From Streptomyces sp. NBC_01454 (GTDB lineage Bacteria; Actinomycetota; Actinomycetes; Streptomycetales; Streptomycetaceae): 64,000 nt of DNA. The DNA lies in assembly GCF_036227565.1 (NCBI RefSeq), contig NZ_CP109460.1, positions 7,068,001 to 7,132,000 on the forward strand, read 5' to 3'. The notes beneath the pieces are model-generated. The model saw only the letters and a list, made by a program, of their open reading frames with translations. It made no database searches and was not told the DNA's origin. How positions within the stretch are numbered: the stretch's first letter is position 1; each line of letters starts with the position of its first letter. Positions 34,188 through 44,413 of the stretch are shown piece by piece. The position numbers and the translations under genes were made by a program.

Positions 34188-34991
34188 ATGGAAGGAATCG
34201 GAGCGGTCCTGATCGACATCGACGGCGTGCTCACCGTGTCCTGGAAGGCGCTGCCCGGCGCGGTCGAGGCGATGGAACGGCTGCGCGCCGCGGGACTGCC
34301 GCTGGCACTGGTCACCAACACCACCTCCCGCACCCGCGCGGCGGTCGCCGGACGCCTGGCCCGGGAGGGATTTCCGGTCGGTGCCGACGACATCCTGACC
34401 GCGCCCACGGCGACCGCCGCGTACCTGCGCGCGCACCATCCCGACGCCCGGTGCCTGCTGATCAGCAGCGGTGAGGTCGGTGCGGACCTGGCGGGTGTGC
34501 AGCTCGTCGAGGAGGGGGCGGGGGAGGGCGACGCGGGCCGGACCGCCCCGGATGTGATCGTTTTCGGTGGTGCGGGCCCGGAATTCAGCTATGCGGCGCT
34601 CAATCGGGCCTTCCGGCACCTCCAGCGCGGCGCGCTGCTGGTCGCGATGCACCGCAACCTGTACTGGCGCACGGCGGACGGCTTTGACCTCGACACCGGA
34701 GCCTTTCTCCCGGGGCTGGAGCAGGCGGCCGGGGTGACGGCGACGGTCACCGGCAAGCCGTCACCGGCCTTCTTCGACACCGCCCTGGCACACCTCGGTG
34801 TCCCGGCGTCGCGCGCGCTGATGATCGGGGACGACATCGAGAACGATGTGCTGGCGGCCCAGCGCTGCCGGATCACCGGCGTGCTCGTCAAGACGGGCAA
34901 ATACCTGCCGGAGACACACCGGGCGGCCGACGGCACACCGGACCAGGTGCTGGACTCCTTCGCCGGTCTGCCCGGCCTGCTCGGGATCTAG
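34188..34991 (+). CDS. HAD-IIA family phosphatase (NagD/HDHD2-like)
   Basis: The 267-residue protein has HAD motifs DIDGVLT, TNTTSRT, lysine in TGKPSPAFF and GDDIENDV, with the C2 cap between motifs II and III. NagD-like enzymes hydrolyse sugar or nucleotide phosphates. ATG 34188 fits the leaderless promoter. It converges on the DHFR-like gene with 82 bases between. Confidence 0.88.
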   Translation: MEGIGAVLIDIDGVLTVSWKALPGAVEAMERLRAAGLPLALVTNTTSRTRAAVAGRLAREGFPVGADDILTAPTATAAYLRAHHPDARCLLISSGEVGADLAGVQLVEEGAGEGDAGRTAPDVIVFGGAGPEFSYAALNRAFRHLQRGALLVAMHRNLYWRTADGFDLDTGAFLPGLEQAAGVTATVTGKPSPAFFDTALAHLGVPASRALMIGDDIENDVLAAQRCRITGVLVKTGKYLPETHRAADGTPDQVLDSFAGLPGLLGI

Positions 34992-35073
34992 ACCGCGAGC
35001 CGGCCCGGGGGCGGTCCGCGGGCCCACTCGGCGTCCCGGCGGTTGCCGCGAACTCCCGCCCGGCCCACGGCAG

Positions 35074-35652
35074 TCACTCCGCCGCGACACCCCGGGCGCG
35101 CCGGTAGTGGAGGAGGACGACGCCGTTGCCGAAGGTGCGGGTCCCGGCGAGCTGGAGGTCGGCCTTGATGTCGGACGGCGGGAACAGCGGTTTGCCGCGG
35201 CCGATGAGGACCGGATGGACGTAGACGCGGAATTCGTCGATCAGATCGAGCCGGCGGAAGGAGGCGGCGAGGTCGGCGCCGCTCAGCGCCAGGTCCCCGC
35301 CCGGCTGTGCCGTGAGCGCCCGGATCTCCTCGGGGACGACATCCCGCATGACGGTGGTGTTCCAGTCGGCCCGCTCCAGGGTCCGGGAGAACACGATCTT
35401 GGGCATGTCCCGCCAGATCCCGGCAAACTCCGCCATGGGCCCGGTGACTGACGGATCGGCATCCGCGGTCGGCCAGAATCCGGCCATCAGCTCATGGGTG
35501 ACCCGCCCGCTCAGGAAGGCGCCCATCGTCCGGAGCTGCTCGTTGAAGTAGCGGTGCAGCTCGTCGTCGACCAGATGCCAGCTGATGTCGCGGTCCGGTC
35601 CCTCGATGAAGCCGTCGAGGGACACCGACGTGGTCAGGACGATCTTTCTCAT
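35074..35652 (-). CDS. Dihydrofolate reductase family protein (RibD C-terminal/YyaP-like)
   Basis: The 192-residue protein has the NADPH-fold start RKIVLTTSVSLDGFIEGPD, the motif SGRVTHELMAGFWP and the C-terminal ELAxxRTFGNGVVLLHYRRA, matching YyaP/RibD-C proteins. True DHFR activity is not implied; similar proteins reduce other pyrimidine or flavin precursors. The gene stands between a converging HAD gene and, upstream on the same strand, a GGCT-like gene 101 bases away. Confidence 0.88.
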   Translation of the reverse strand: MRKIVLTTSVSLDGFIEGPDRDISWHLVDDELHRYFNEQLRTMGAFLSGRVTHELMAGFWPTADADPSVTGPMAEFAGIWRDMPKIVFSRTLERADWNTTVMRDVVPEEIRALTAQPGGDLALSGADLAASFRRLDLIDEFRVYVHPVLIGRGKPLFPPSDIKADLQLAGTRTFGNGVVLLHYRRARGVAAE

Positions 35653-35753
35653 CGCGTTCCTCGCCGAGTCGTCAGGGCCGGGTGCACCGGCCGGAGGGCA
35701 CCAGTGTGCCCGGGACGGGGACGGCGGGGGAGCAGCAACGCACCGCGCGCCGG

Positions 35754-36461
35754 TCAGCGAGCGGCGCCGAGCAGTGCCTCGATCTCCCCGGCGCTCCAGT
35801 GACCGGCGGCTCCCGGACAGCCGGCGAGATACCCGGCGGTCCGGTGCACGCTCCACCCGTGGGCGGCGACGATCCCGGCCCCGATGTGCCGCAGGTAGGC
35901 GGCCGACGGGGCGTTCAGGGCGATGTCCTCGCTGCGCCACGGGGCCGTGCAGGTCAGGACCGGACAGCCGTCCAGCACCCCGGCGCACACCAGGGTCTCG
36001 TACCGGCCCGGGCCGATCCGGGCCCGCCCATGGGTGAGGACCTGCGTCAGATCGAGATCCTCGCCGGGCTCCCGGTACATCTCCTGCGCCACGAGGTCGG
36101 AGAACTGGCCGGTGGTCAGCAGATAGCCGTGGCAGGGGAGTTCGGGGCGGTCCGGGCCGGCGGCCGGCGCGACGGCGGGGTCGTAGAAGGCCCGGCCGCC
36201 GGTCCACACCTGCGATTCGGTGGCGAAGTACAGCAGCCCGGGCAGCATGACCGCTGCCGTACGGGCCGGGGGGCGGGGGTCCCGGCAGCCGGGGCAGGTG
36301 CGCAGTCCGCCGGGTGGCCGGCCGCCGGCCAGGTAGGCGGTCAGCCGTTCCCGGTGCATGTTGGAGCCGTACGCGGCGTACCACAGGCGGCGCACGGGCA
36401 TGCGGCGGCGGACGGCTTCGGGGGAGCCGTCGAGGGGGTCGAGGCGTCGGGGCCTGATCAC
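35754..36461 (-). CDS. Gamma-glutamylcyclotransferase-like protein
   Basis: The 235-residue protein carries the GGCT fold hallmark WYAAYGSNMHRERL near residue 27, with the loop that binds gamma-glutamyl groups. Downstream it diverges from AIG2 proteins, with an MLPGLLYFATESQVWTGG segment often mis-labelled in Streptomyces as 'histone deacetylase'. GTG 36461 is preferred because TAGCGT lies six bases upstream; a start at Met21 (36401) would remove a non-conserved Arg-rich tail. It precedes the DHFR-like gene on the same strand. Confidence 0.75.
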   Translation of the reverse strand: MIRPRRLDPLDGSPEAVRRRMPVRRLWYAAYGSNMHRERLTAYLAGGRPPGGLRTCPGCRDPRPPARTAAVMLPGLLYFATESQVWTGGRAFYDPAVAPAAGPDRPELPCHGYLLTTGQFSDLVAQEMYREPGEDLDLTQVLTHGRARIGPGRYETLVCAGVLDGCPVLTCTAPWRSEDIALNAPSAAYLRHIGAGIVAAHGWSVHRTAGYLAGCPGAAGHWSAGEIEALLGAAR

Positions 36462-36467
36462 GTCCTC

Positions 36468-36473
36468 ACGCTA
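36468..36473 (-). promoter_or_regulatory. -10 element of leaderless GGCT-like transcript
   Basis: On the minus strand TAGCGT ends six bases before GTG 36461. Confidence 0.45.
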
Positions 36474-36632
36474 CGCGGCCCGGTCCGCCGGGGCGGCCGC
36501 GGCGGCCGTGGCTTGATCGTTTCCGTCCGGGTTTCGCCGCGGGTGGTCTGGAGATGCGCTCTGCACGGGCAGGACCTGTCCGAACGACAGCCGGCGCCGG
36601 CCCTCGGTCGGACGCCGGGGGACGGAGGCAGT

Positions 36633-37757
36633 GTGACGGACGAGGTGTCAGGCCGAAGCGGCTCCGGGATACCCCGGGCCCGGGGGGCCGGCGGCCGCTC
36701 CGCCCGGTCCATGCCGTCGCCGGACGCGAGCCGGCGACGGATGCTCGCGGTCACCGCGGCGGCGGGTCTCGGCGCGCTCACCGGGTGCGGAGGCACTCCC
36801 TCCGGAGGGGGTTCGGAGGCCAAGGCGCCACCGCCGGACGGCTCGCGCTCCTCGCCCTCCACGGGGACCGGCACCTCCGGCAGTTCCCCCTCGGCCGGGG
36901 CCGGTGCCCCCGGCCCGTCCGGCTCCGCGACCGCGCACCCGGCCCGTCCGCACAAGCGGAGCCGCCCCGAACTCCCGCGTGGCGGACGAGAGTTGTTCCC
37001 GCACTACCGCCTGGTCGGGTTCTGCGGGCTGCCCGGTGCCGCGGCGCTCGGCCGGCTCGGGACCGGTACGCCGGCGCAGCGGGCCGCCGAGGTGGAGAAG
37101 GTGGCGCACCGCTACGCCGCGGGGCGCGAACCGCTGCCCGTGCTCGAACTCCTGGCGAGCGTCGCCAATGCCACGGCCGGCCCGGACGGCACCTACCGCT
37201 CACGGACGCCGGCCGCCACCATCCGGCGCTTCCACGACGTGGCGCGCGACCGGCGGGCACTGCTGCTGAACATCCAGCCGGGCCGCGCCCCCGTGCTCGA
37301 CGAGGTCAAGACGCTGCGCGACTGGCTCGTTCACCCCGATGTGGGGATCGCGCTCGACCCGGAATGGGAGATGGGCCGCGGTCAGGTGCCGGGCGACACC
37401 TACGGGCGGACCAGCGGCCATGAGCTGACCGAGGTGGCCCGCTATCTGTCCGGGCTGGTCGAGGCGCACGATCTGCCGCAGAAGCCACTGGTCTTCCACC
37501 AGGTCGCCCCGTCCGTCGTGCACGCGCAGTCCGCGCTGCGGCCGCAGCCCGGCGTGGCGCTGATCAAGAGCGCCGACGGCATCGGCTCACCGGGCCTGAA
37601 GCGCGGTACTTGGCAGCGGCTCGTCCGCGGCCTGCCGGAGGGGCTCCACACCGGCTTCAAACTCTTCTACGAGGAGGACGCCGAGGGCAGCCGGCTGATG
37701 ACGCCGAAGGAGGTGCTGGCGCTCAGGCCGCAGCCGGAGTACGTGATGTACGAGTGA
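36633..37757 (+). CDS. Tat-type lipoprotein of unknown function
   Basis: The 374-residue protein starts at GTG 36633 behind GGAGG. Its N-region has SRRRMLAV, a twin-arginine-type signal, followed by a lipobox LGALTGC near residue 52; a Pro/Ser/Gly stretch then leads to a folded domain of about 260 residues (LFPHYRLVGFCGLPG through ALRPQPEYVMYE). That domain resembles nothing I can name, but its pattern (regular strands with DPEWEMG, KSADGIG and GFKLFYEED) suggests a TIM-barrel-like hydrolase. An upstream start at ATG 36711 is possible. It is divergent from the GGCT-like gene. Confidence 0.75.
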   Translation: MTDEVSGRSGSGIPRARGAGGRSARSMPSPDASRRRMLAVTAAAGLGALTGCGGTPSGGGSEAKAPPPDGSRSSPSTGTGTSGSSPSAGAGAPGPSGSATAHPARPHKRSRPELPRGGRELFPHYRLVGFCGLPGAAALGRLGTGTPAQRAAEVEKVAHRYAAGREPLPVLELLASVANATAGPDGTYRSRTPAATIRRFHDVARDRRALLLNIQPGRAPVLDEVKTLRDWLVHPDVGIALDPEWEMGRGQVPGDTYGRTSGHELTEVARYLSGLVEAHDLPQKPLVFHQVAPSVVHAQSALRPQPGVALIKSADGIGSPGLKRGTWQRLVRGLPEGLHTGFKLFYEEDAEGSRLMTPKEVLALRPQPEYVMYE

Positions 37758-37882
37758 GACCCCGACGCCCGCGCGGTCCGCACCCGGCTCACTCCTCGCC
37801 GTCCGTGCGGGCCGCGCTCCCCGCCGCGCGCCGGGCCCCGCCCGTCCGGCGGGGCCCGGCGTCCGCCGGTGGTGATGGGATG

Positions 37883-38470
37883 TCAGTAGGCGTGCTGGAG
37901 CCTCCGGTTGTTCCATGCCTGGTAGGCATGGGCACCCATCTCGGGATAGATCTGCTGGATCTTGATCCTGCGCTCGGAGAGCGGCCTTTCGAAGTCCTCG
38001 TACTGGAACGAGTCGTCGAAGCCGATCTTGGCGGTGTCGGTCAGGTCGCAGCTGTAGTACACCGCGTCCATCCGTGCCCAGTAGATGGCGCTCATGCACA
38101 TCGGGCAGGGGGCGCCGCTGATGTAGATCTCGTGGCCCTGGAGCATCCGGGCGCGCTCCGGGAGCGGGTCCGGTGACCCCTCGGGGCGGGGGACGTACCC
38201 CAGGGTGCTCTCGTTCTGACGCTCCACGGAGATGCTCGGCGCATCCGGGTTGAGGACCTGCACAGCCTTCCGGATCGCCTCGACTTCGGCGTGGGCCGTG
38301 GGGTCGCCGGTCAGCAGAACGTGGTTCTGTCCGCGGGCGACGATGTTGCCGTTGCGCGCGATGACCGCGCCGAACGGGCCGCCCCAGCCGTTCTCCACGG
38401 ATTCCGTGGCGAGCCGGACGGCTTCTGCGAGGAGTTCTTTCTGTTCCATTACGGGGTCTCCGATCGGCAT
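37883..38470 (-). CDS. Nucleoside/guanine deaminase (CDA superfamily)
   Basis: The 195-residue protein has the zinc motifs of the deaminase family: HAEVEAIRK near residue 82 and APCPMCMSA near residue 118. The GGPFGAVIARNG start and WGGPFGA region are like guanine deaminase. ATG 38470 behind AGAGGA is used; ATG 38449 with GGAGA is nearly as good. It is divergent from an ABM-domain membrane protein. The C-terminal ERRIKIQQIYPEMGAHA is usual for the family. Confidence 0.88.
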   Translation of the reverse strand: MPIGDPVMEQKELLAEAVRLATESVENGWGGPFGAVIARNGNIVARGQNHVLLTGDPTAHAEVEAIRKAVQVLNPDAPSISVERQNESTLGYVPRPEGSPDPLPERARMLQGHEIYISGAPCPMCMSAIYWARMDAVYYSCDLTDTAKIGFDDSFQYEDFERPLSERRIKIQQIYPEMGAHAYQAWNNRRLQHAY

Positions 38471-38530
38471 CGATTCCTCTGCGGAACGGTAAGGCGTATG
38501 CTCCATTTGCCCGATAAATCCCTTGTGCAC

Positions 38531-38536
38531 TAGGCT
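38531..38536 (+). promoter_or_regulatory. -10 element of leaderless two-ABM transcript
   Basis: TAGGCT ends seven bases before GTG 38544; TTGCCC lies upstream at a plausible -35 position near 38508. Confidence 0.5.
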
Positions 38537-38543
38537 ACTCAAG

Positions 38544-39530
38544 GTGAGTCCCCGTGCAAGCCGTGCTTCAGCGGCCGAGAATGCCACCGTCGTGACCTCG
38601 CAAAAGGTGCGCGAGGGACGGACGGATGAGTACCAGCGGTGGCAGGACAAGACGAACCGGGCGGCCCGTGAATTCGAGGGATTCGTGGGCGCCGAGGTAT
38701 ATCCGCCGGGCACCGGCGAGGAAAATGAATGGGTCACTGTATTCCGGTTTTCCGGTATGGACCACTTGACCGCCTGGCTGGATTCGAGCCGGCGGCAGGA
38801 TTTGCTCCACGAGGCGACCGGGCTCTTCGACGGGCCTCCGCGTCAGGAGGTGCTCCAGGGCGGCACCCCCGCCGAGCAGGCTCCGGAAGCGGTCACGGCC
38901 GTCATCTCGCACGAGGTGCGCCCCGGACACGAGCAGGCCTTCCTCGACTGGCAGGAGCACGCGCTCGAGGAGCAGGAGAAGGCGCCCGGCTTCATGGGCT
39001 CCGAGCTGTTCAAGCCGGTCCGGGGCGTGCAGGAACACTGGGTCGTCGTCTTCCGCTTCGACTCCCGCGAACACCTCGACGACTGGCTGGCATCCGACGC
39101 CCGCAAGGCGCTGCTGCAGGAGGGGAGCAAGCACTTCACCTCCTACGACGTCCGCAAGGTCGGTTCGTCGTTCAGCGGCTGGTTCCAGTTCGACCACGGC
39201 AAGGGCAGCACCGCGCCGCCCAACTGGAAACAGGCGATGTCCGTCGTCCTGGCGCTCTATCCGACGGTGATGGTGCTCAACCTGACCGTGGGCATCGCGC
39301 TGGAGAAGATCACCATCCGCGAGTACATCGGCCTGTTCCTGTCCAACGTGCTGAGTGTCAGCGCCCTGACCTGGCTGCTGATGCCGCTGGTGAACAAGGC
39401 GCTCGCCTTCTGGCTGGTGCCCGAGCGCTGTACCAGCCGCCGGATCCAGGTGCTGGGCACCGGGGTGGTGGTGCTCGGCTATCTGGTGTGCATCGGTGTC
39501 TTCGGCCTGATCACCCAGCAGATCTGGTGA
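38544..39530 (+). CDS. Two-domain ABM protein with C-terminal membrane helices
   Basis: The 328-residue protein has two ABM domains. The first, at about 20-120, has NATVVTSQKVREGRTDEYQRW and WLDSSRRQDL; the second, at about 125-225, has EAVTAVISHEVRPGHEQAFL and WLASDARKAL. Three or four membrane helices follow (about 236-328), starting NWKQAMSVVLALYPTVMVLNL. GTG 38544 is set by the leaderless -10. The ABM halves may act as quinol monooxygenases anchored at the membrane. The gene sits eleven bases before an FAD oxidase, so the two likely work together. Confidence 0.85.
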   Translation: MSPRASRASAAENATVVTSQKVREGRTDEYQRWQDKTNRAAREFEGFVGAEVYPPGTGEENEWVTVFRFSGMDHLTAWLDSSRRQDLLHEATGLFDGPPRQEVLQGGTPAEQAPEAVTAVISHEVRPGHEQAFLDWQEHALEEQEKAPGFMGSELFKPVRGVQEHWVVVFRFDSREHLDDWLASDARKALLQEGSKHFTSYDVRKVGSSFSGWFQFDHGKGSTAPPNWKQAMSVVLALYPTVMVLNLTVGIALEKITIREYIGLFLSNVLSVSALTWLLMPLVNKALAFWLVPERCTSRRIQVLGTGVVVLGYLVCIGVFGLITQQIW

Positions 39531-39540
39531 GGAGGCCGGG

Positions 39541-40929
39541 ATGTGTCCAGGGGAACCGGAGCCGGAGCCCGAGGTGGAGGGCACGCTGATCCGGCGGGGC
39601 GACGCCGGCTATGAGACCGCCCGCTCCCGTGCCGTGTGGAACGCGCGCCTGCCCGGCCGGTTCCCCGAGGTCGTCGTGCGGGCCGCGTCGGAAGCGGACG
39701 TGGCACACGCCGTCCGCCACGCCCGCGCGCACGGGCTGCGGGTGGCACTGCGTTCCGGCGGACACAACTGGTCCGGCTCGGCACTGCGGGACGACAGCCT
39801 GCTGCTCGATCTCGCCGGGCTGCGGGAGTGCCGCCTGACCCCCGCGACCGGCACCGACCCGGCGACCGCCACGGTCGAACCCGCCGCCACCGGTCAGGAA
39901 CTGGTCGCGGCCCTCACCCCGCAGGACCTGGCCTTCCCCGTCGGCCACTGCCCCAGCGTGGCGGTCGGCGGGTTTCTGCTCAGCGGGGGCCTCGGCTGGA
40001 ACTCCCGCGCCTGGGGGGCGTCCTGCGCGGACGTGGTGGAGATCCGCGCCGTGACCGCCGACGGGCGGACGGTCACCTGCAGCGAGCGGGAGCACCCCGA
40101 CCTCTTCTGGGCCGCGCGGGGTGCTGGGCCGGGATTCTGCGCGGTCGTCACCCGCTTCCGCCTCGCCCTGCACCCCCACCCCGCCTCGATCGTGACGACC
40201 AATCTCACCTTCCCCATGGCGGAGCTCGCCGGGGTGACCGAGTGGACCGAGGAGGTCGCGGACGGACTCCCGCCGTATGTCGAGGTGGCGTTCGTCCTCC
40301 AGCCCGCCGAGCCGGACGCCGACGGCACACCCGGGCTGCGGATCACGGTCGGTGCCACCGCGTTCGCGGCCACGCAGCGGGAGGCACTGCGGGCGCTGGA
40401 GCCGTTCGACGACTGCCCCTTCGGCACCCTGACCCGGCAGCCGCCCGTGCCGACCTCGTTCGCCACCCTGCACGAGGGCGCGGCGGTCCTCTGGCCGCCG
40501 CTGCACCGGTATGCGGCGGACACCCTGTGGTCGGCGGAGAGTTACCCGACGCAACTGGGCCGGATCGCCGAGGTGGTGGCCCGCGCCCCGTCCGGCAAGT
40601 CGCTGGTGCTCTCGCCCGTGCGGCCGGTCTCCACGGAGCCCGCCCTGCTGCGGAACATGGCCTTCGCCCCGCTCGGCGGGTCCTACCTGGTCCCCTACGC
40701 GGTCTGGGAGGACCCGCACGCGGACCGGGCCAATGAGCAGTGGGTGCGGGACGTCATGGCCGCCGCCGACCCGCAGGACGACGGCCGCCACTACATCGGC
40801 GAGACGGACCTGGAAGCCGGCGCGGACCGGCCCCGGCGCTCGTACACCCCGGCCACCTGGGACCGTCTGCAGGAGATCAAGGCGCAGTGGGACCCCGACA
40901 ACGTCTTCCATTCCTACCTCGCCCCCTGA
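39541..40929 (+). CDS. FAD-linked oxidase (PCMH-type, berberine-bridge-enzyme-like)
   Basis: The 462-residue protein has an FAD-binding PCMH domain (about 35-215) and a substrate domain ending in a BBE segment (WDPDNVFHS). His in RSGGHNW is the usual covalent FAD ligand, and the Cys in GHCPSVAVGG sits where the second covalent link occurs in BBE-type enzymes. Such oxidases act on alcohols, sugars or phenols. No signal peptide is present. It follows the two-ABM membrane protein by eleven bases. Confidence 0.88.
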   Translation: MCPGEPEPEPEVEGTLIRRGDAGYETARSRAVWNARLPGRFPEVVVRAASEADVAHAVRHARAHGLRVALRSGGHNWSGSALRDDSLLLDLAGLRECRLTPATGTDPATATVEPAATGQELVAALTPQDLAFPVGHCPSVAVGGFLLSGGLGWNSRAWGASCADVVEIRAVTADGRTVTCSEREHPDLFWAARGAGPGFCAVVTRFRLALHPHPASIVTTNLTFPMAELAGVTEWTEEVADGLPPYVEVAFVLQPAEPDADGTPGLRITVGATAFAATQREALRALEPFDDCPFGTLTRQPPVPTSFATLHEGAAVLWPPLHRYAADTLWSAESYPTQLGRIAEVVARAPSGKSLVLSPVRPVSTEPALLRNMAFAPLGGSYLVPYAVWEDPHADRANEQWVRDVMAAADPQDDGRHYIGETDLEAGADRPRRSYTPATWDRLQEIKAQWDPDNVFHSYLAP

Positions 40930-40995
40930 CCGGATCCCGGCGGGCACGGCGCCGGCCGGGAAGCGGGAACGGCGCCGCGGGGGCACCATGGGCCT

Positions 40996-42543
<1,548 letters not shown>

Positions 42544-42548
42544 CGGCC

Positions 42549-43022
42549 GTGGCGGGAAAGCGAAGTGCCGGGCTGTTGCTGTACCGGCGCGCGGCGGCCG
42601 GTGTCGAGGTGCTCCTGGGGCACATGGGCGGTCCGTTGTGGGAGCACCGGGACGCGCGGGCGTGGTCCGTGCCCAAGGGCGAGTACGTACCTCCGGAGGA
42701 GGCGCGGGACGCCGCCCGGCGGGAGTTCACGGAGGAGCTGGGGATGCCGCCGCCCGCCGGCCGCTACCGCCCCCTGGGGGACGTCCGCCAGGCGAGCGGC
42801 AAGGTGGTGACCGTCTGGGCCGTCGAGGGTGATCTCGATCCGCGGCGGATCGTGCCCGGCACGTTCCGGATGGAGTGGCCGCGCGGATCGGGGGTGATCG
42901 CCGCCTTTCCCGAGGTCGACCGGGTGGCCTGGTTCCCGCCGCACGAGGCACGGGAGCGGCTGGTGGCCGGCCAGCAGGTGTTCCTGGACCGGCTGGCCGA
43001 GCAGTTGGCCGGCGAGGGCTGA
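42549..43022 (+). CDS. Nudix hydrolase linked to DNA ligase
   Basis: The 157-residue protein starts at GTG 42549, five bases after the ligase stop. It has GGPLWEHRDARAWSVPKGEY and a Nudix-box-like EEARDAARREFTEELGM, with REFTEE intact. It could be a diadenosine polyphosphate or 8-oxo-nucleotide hydrolase. The coupling with an ATP-dependent ligase suggests clean-up of AMP-linked side products or a repair role (inference). Confidence 0.9.
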   Translation: MAGKRSAGLLLYRRAAAGVEVLLGHMGGPLWEHRDARAWSVPKGEYVPPEEARDAARREFTEELGMPPPAGRYRPLGDVRQASGKVVTVWAVEGDLDPRRIVPGTFRMEWPRGSGVIAAFPEVDRVAWFPPHEARERLVAGQQVFLDRLAEQLAGEG

Positions 43023-43194
43023 GCGCCCGGCCGCCCGGAAGCCGCCCGGCGTCCAGTGGTCGAGGCAGCCGGCGACGGCGCTCACGGGAACGGCCGGAAA
43101 GGGCCGCCGTACCGGAAGGGAAAGGGCGCCCCGCGCTCCCCACCTTCACCACCGCGCAGGCCGAAGGCTCCCACTCGCCCTGGACAGCCCCGTT

Positions 43195-43220
43195 CCCCGC
43201 CGGGCAGTCTGGCGGCGGGG
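43195..43220 (+). terminator. Terminator after the ligase-Nudix pair
   Basis: CCCCGCCG (43195-43202) pairs with CGGCGGGG (43213-43220) around a ten-base loop. It lies 172 bases after the Nudix stop in a 263-base gap that holds no other supported feature. Confidence 0.5.
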
Positions 43221-43285
43221 CCCGCACGGCCGGACCCCGAACGGGGGCCCTGGCCACAGGGTCATGAGCATGCCGCGGGGGCCGC

Positions 43286-44413
43286 ATGTTGCGCATCCAC
43301 TTCGAAGACCGGGATCTGGCACGGGTACAGATCGCCGCCGAACCCGATCCGCTCTGGGAAACCGTCCTGGCCATGCACCATCTGGTGCCGCCCGGCCGCG
43401 GCGTGCCGGTCTTCGGCCCCTGGCGCGCCAGGGCCCGCCGCGAACTGGACGAGCGGGGGCTGATACCGGCCGCCAGGCTGATCGGTGCCCTGGCCCCGGC
43501 CCACGCCCCCTACTTCCCGGACTTCCTCACCCCCGACGCGGCCCGCGACGGCCTGGCCGCGGGCCTGGCCGCGCTGCGGGACACCCCCCGGGGGCGGCTG
43601 GCCGCGGAGAGCGCGCGAGCCGCGCTGCCGGCCCGGCTCCCGCGCTGGACCGGCGCGCTGGCCACGGGCAGCCGGCGGCCGCTCGACGAACTGGCGGCCG
43701 CGCTCCAGGAGGTGCACCGCGCGGTGATCGCCCCGGACTGGACGGAGGCGGCCGCCACGGTCGACGCCGACCGCGGCGCGCGCGCCCGCACCCTGTGCCG
43801 CGACGGCGTCGACCGGCTGCTCCACACCTTCCGCCCCATGCTGCGCTGGGAGCCGCCGGTGCTGCACGTCGACTATCCCCAGGACCGCGATCTGCGGCTC
43901 CAGGGGCGCGGACTGCGGCTGATCCCCTCCCACTTCTGCTGGCGCAGACCCATCGCCCTGGCCGACCCCGGGCTGCCGCCGGTGCTGGTCCACCCCGTGG
44001 AACACCCCACGTCCTGGGCGCCGGCCACCACCCGCAGCTGCCATCCGCAGGCGCTGTCCACCCTGCTCGGCCGGACCAGGGCCCGTATCCTCGCCGCCCT
44101 CGACGCCCCGGCCACCACCGGCGAACTCGCCCGCCGCCTACGGGTCTCCGCCCCCTCGGCCAGCGAGCACGTGAGTGCCCTGCGCGAGGCCAACCTCGCC
44201 CGCAGCCGGCGGGAGGGCGGCTGTGTCATCCACGCCCTCACCCCGCTCGGCACGGCACTGCTGCACGGCGAACTCTCCCCCGCACGCGGCGCCGTGGGCG
44301 GCCCGGCCCGCCGCCCGCCCGGCCTCACGGCCGTACCAGGATCTTCCTCCCTTCGCCTGCCCGGAAGCGGCCCAGCGCCTCGGCATAGTGGTCCAGCGGC
44401 AGCCGGTCGCTGA
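43286..44413 (+). CDS. ArsR-family regulator with DUF5937-like N-terminal domain
   Basis: The 375-residue protein has a long N-terminal region (about 1-255) of the DUF5937 type that occurs with HTH domains in Streptomyces, then an ArsR-like winged helix (about 265-330): LLGRTRARILAALDAPATTGELARRLRVSAPSASEHVSALRE. The C-terminal 45 residues are a Pro/Ser-rich tail that overlaps the converging dehydrogenase gene by 89 bases. Such regulators are often linked to antibiotic or metal response; target and ligand are unknown. Confidence 0.82.
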   Translation: MLRIHFEDRDLARVQIAAEPDPLWETVLAMHHLVPPGRGVPVFGPWRARARRELDERGLIPAARLIGALAPAHAPYFPDFLTPDAARDGLAAGLAALRDTPRGRLAAESARAALPARLPRWTGALATGSRRPLDELAAALQEVHRAVIAPDWTEAAATVDADRGARARTLCRDGVDRLLHTFRPMLRWEPPVLHVDYPQDRDLRLQGRGLRLIPSHFCWRRPIALADPGLPPVLVHPVEHPTSWAPATTRSCHPQALSTLLGRTRARILAALDAPATTGELARRLRVSAPSASEHVSALREANLARSRREGGCVIHALTPLGTALLHGELSPARGAVGGPARRPPGLTAVPGSSSLRLPGSGPAPRHSGPAAAGR

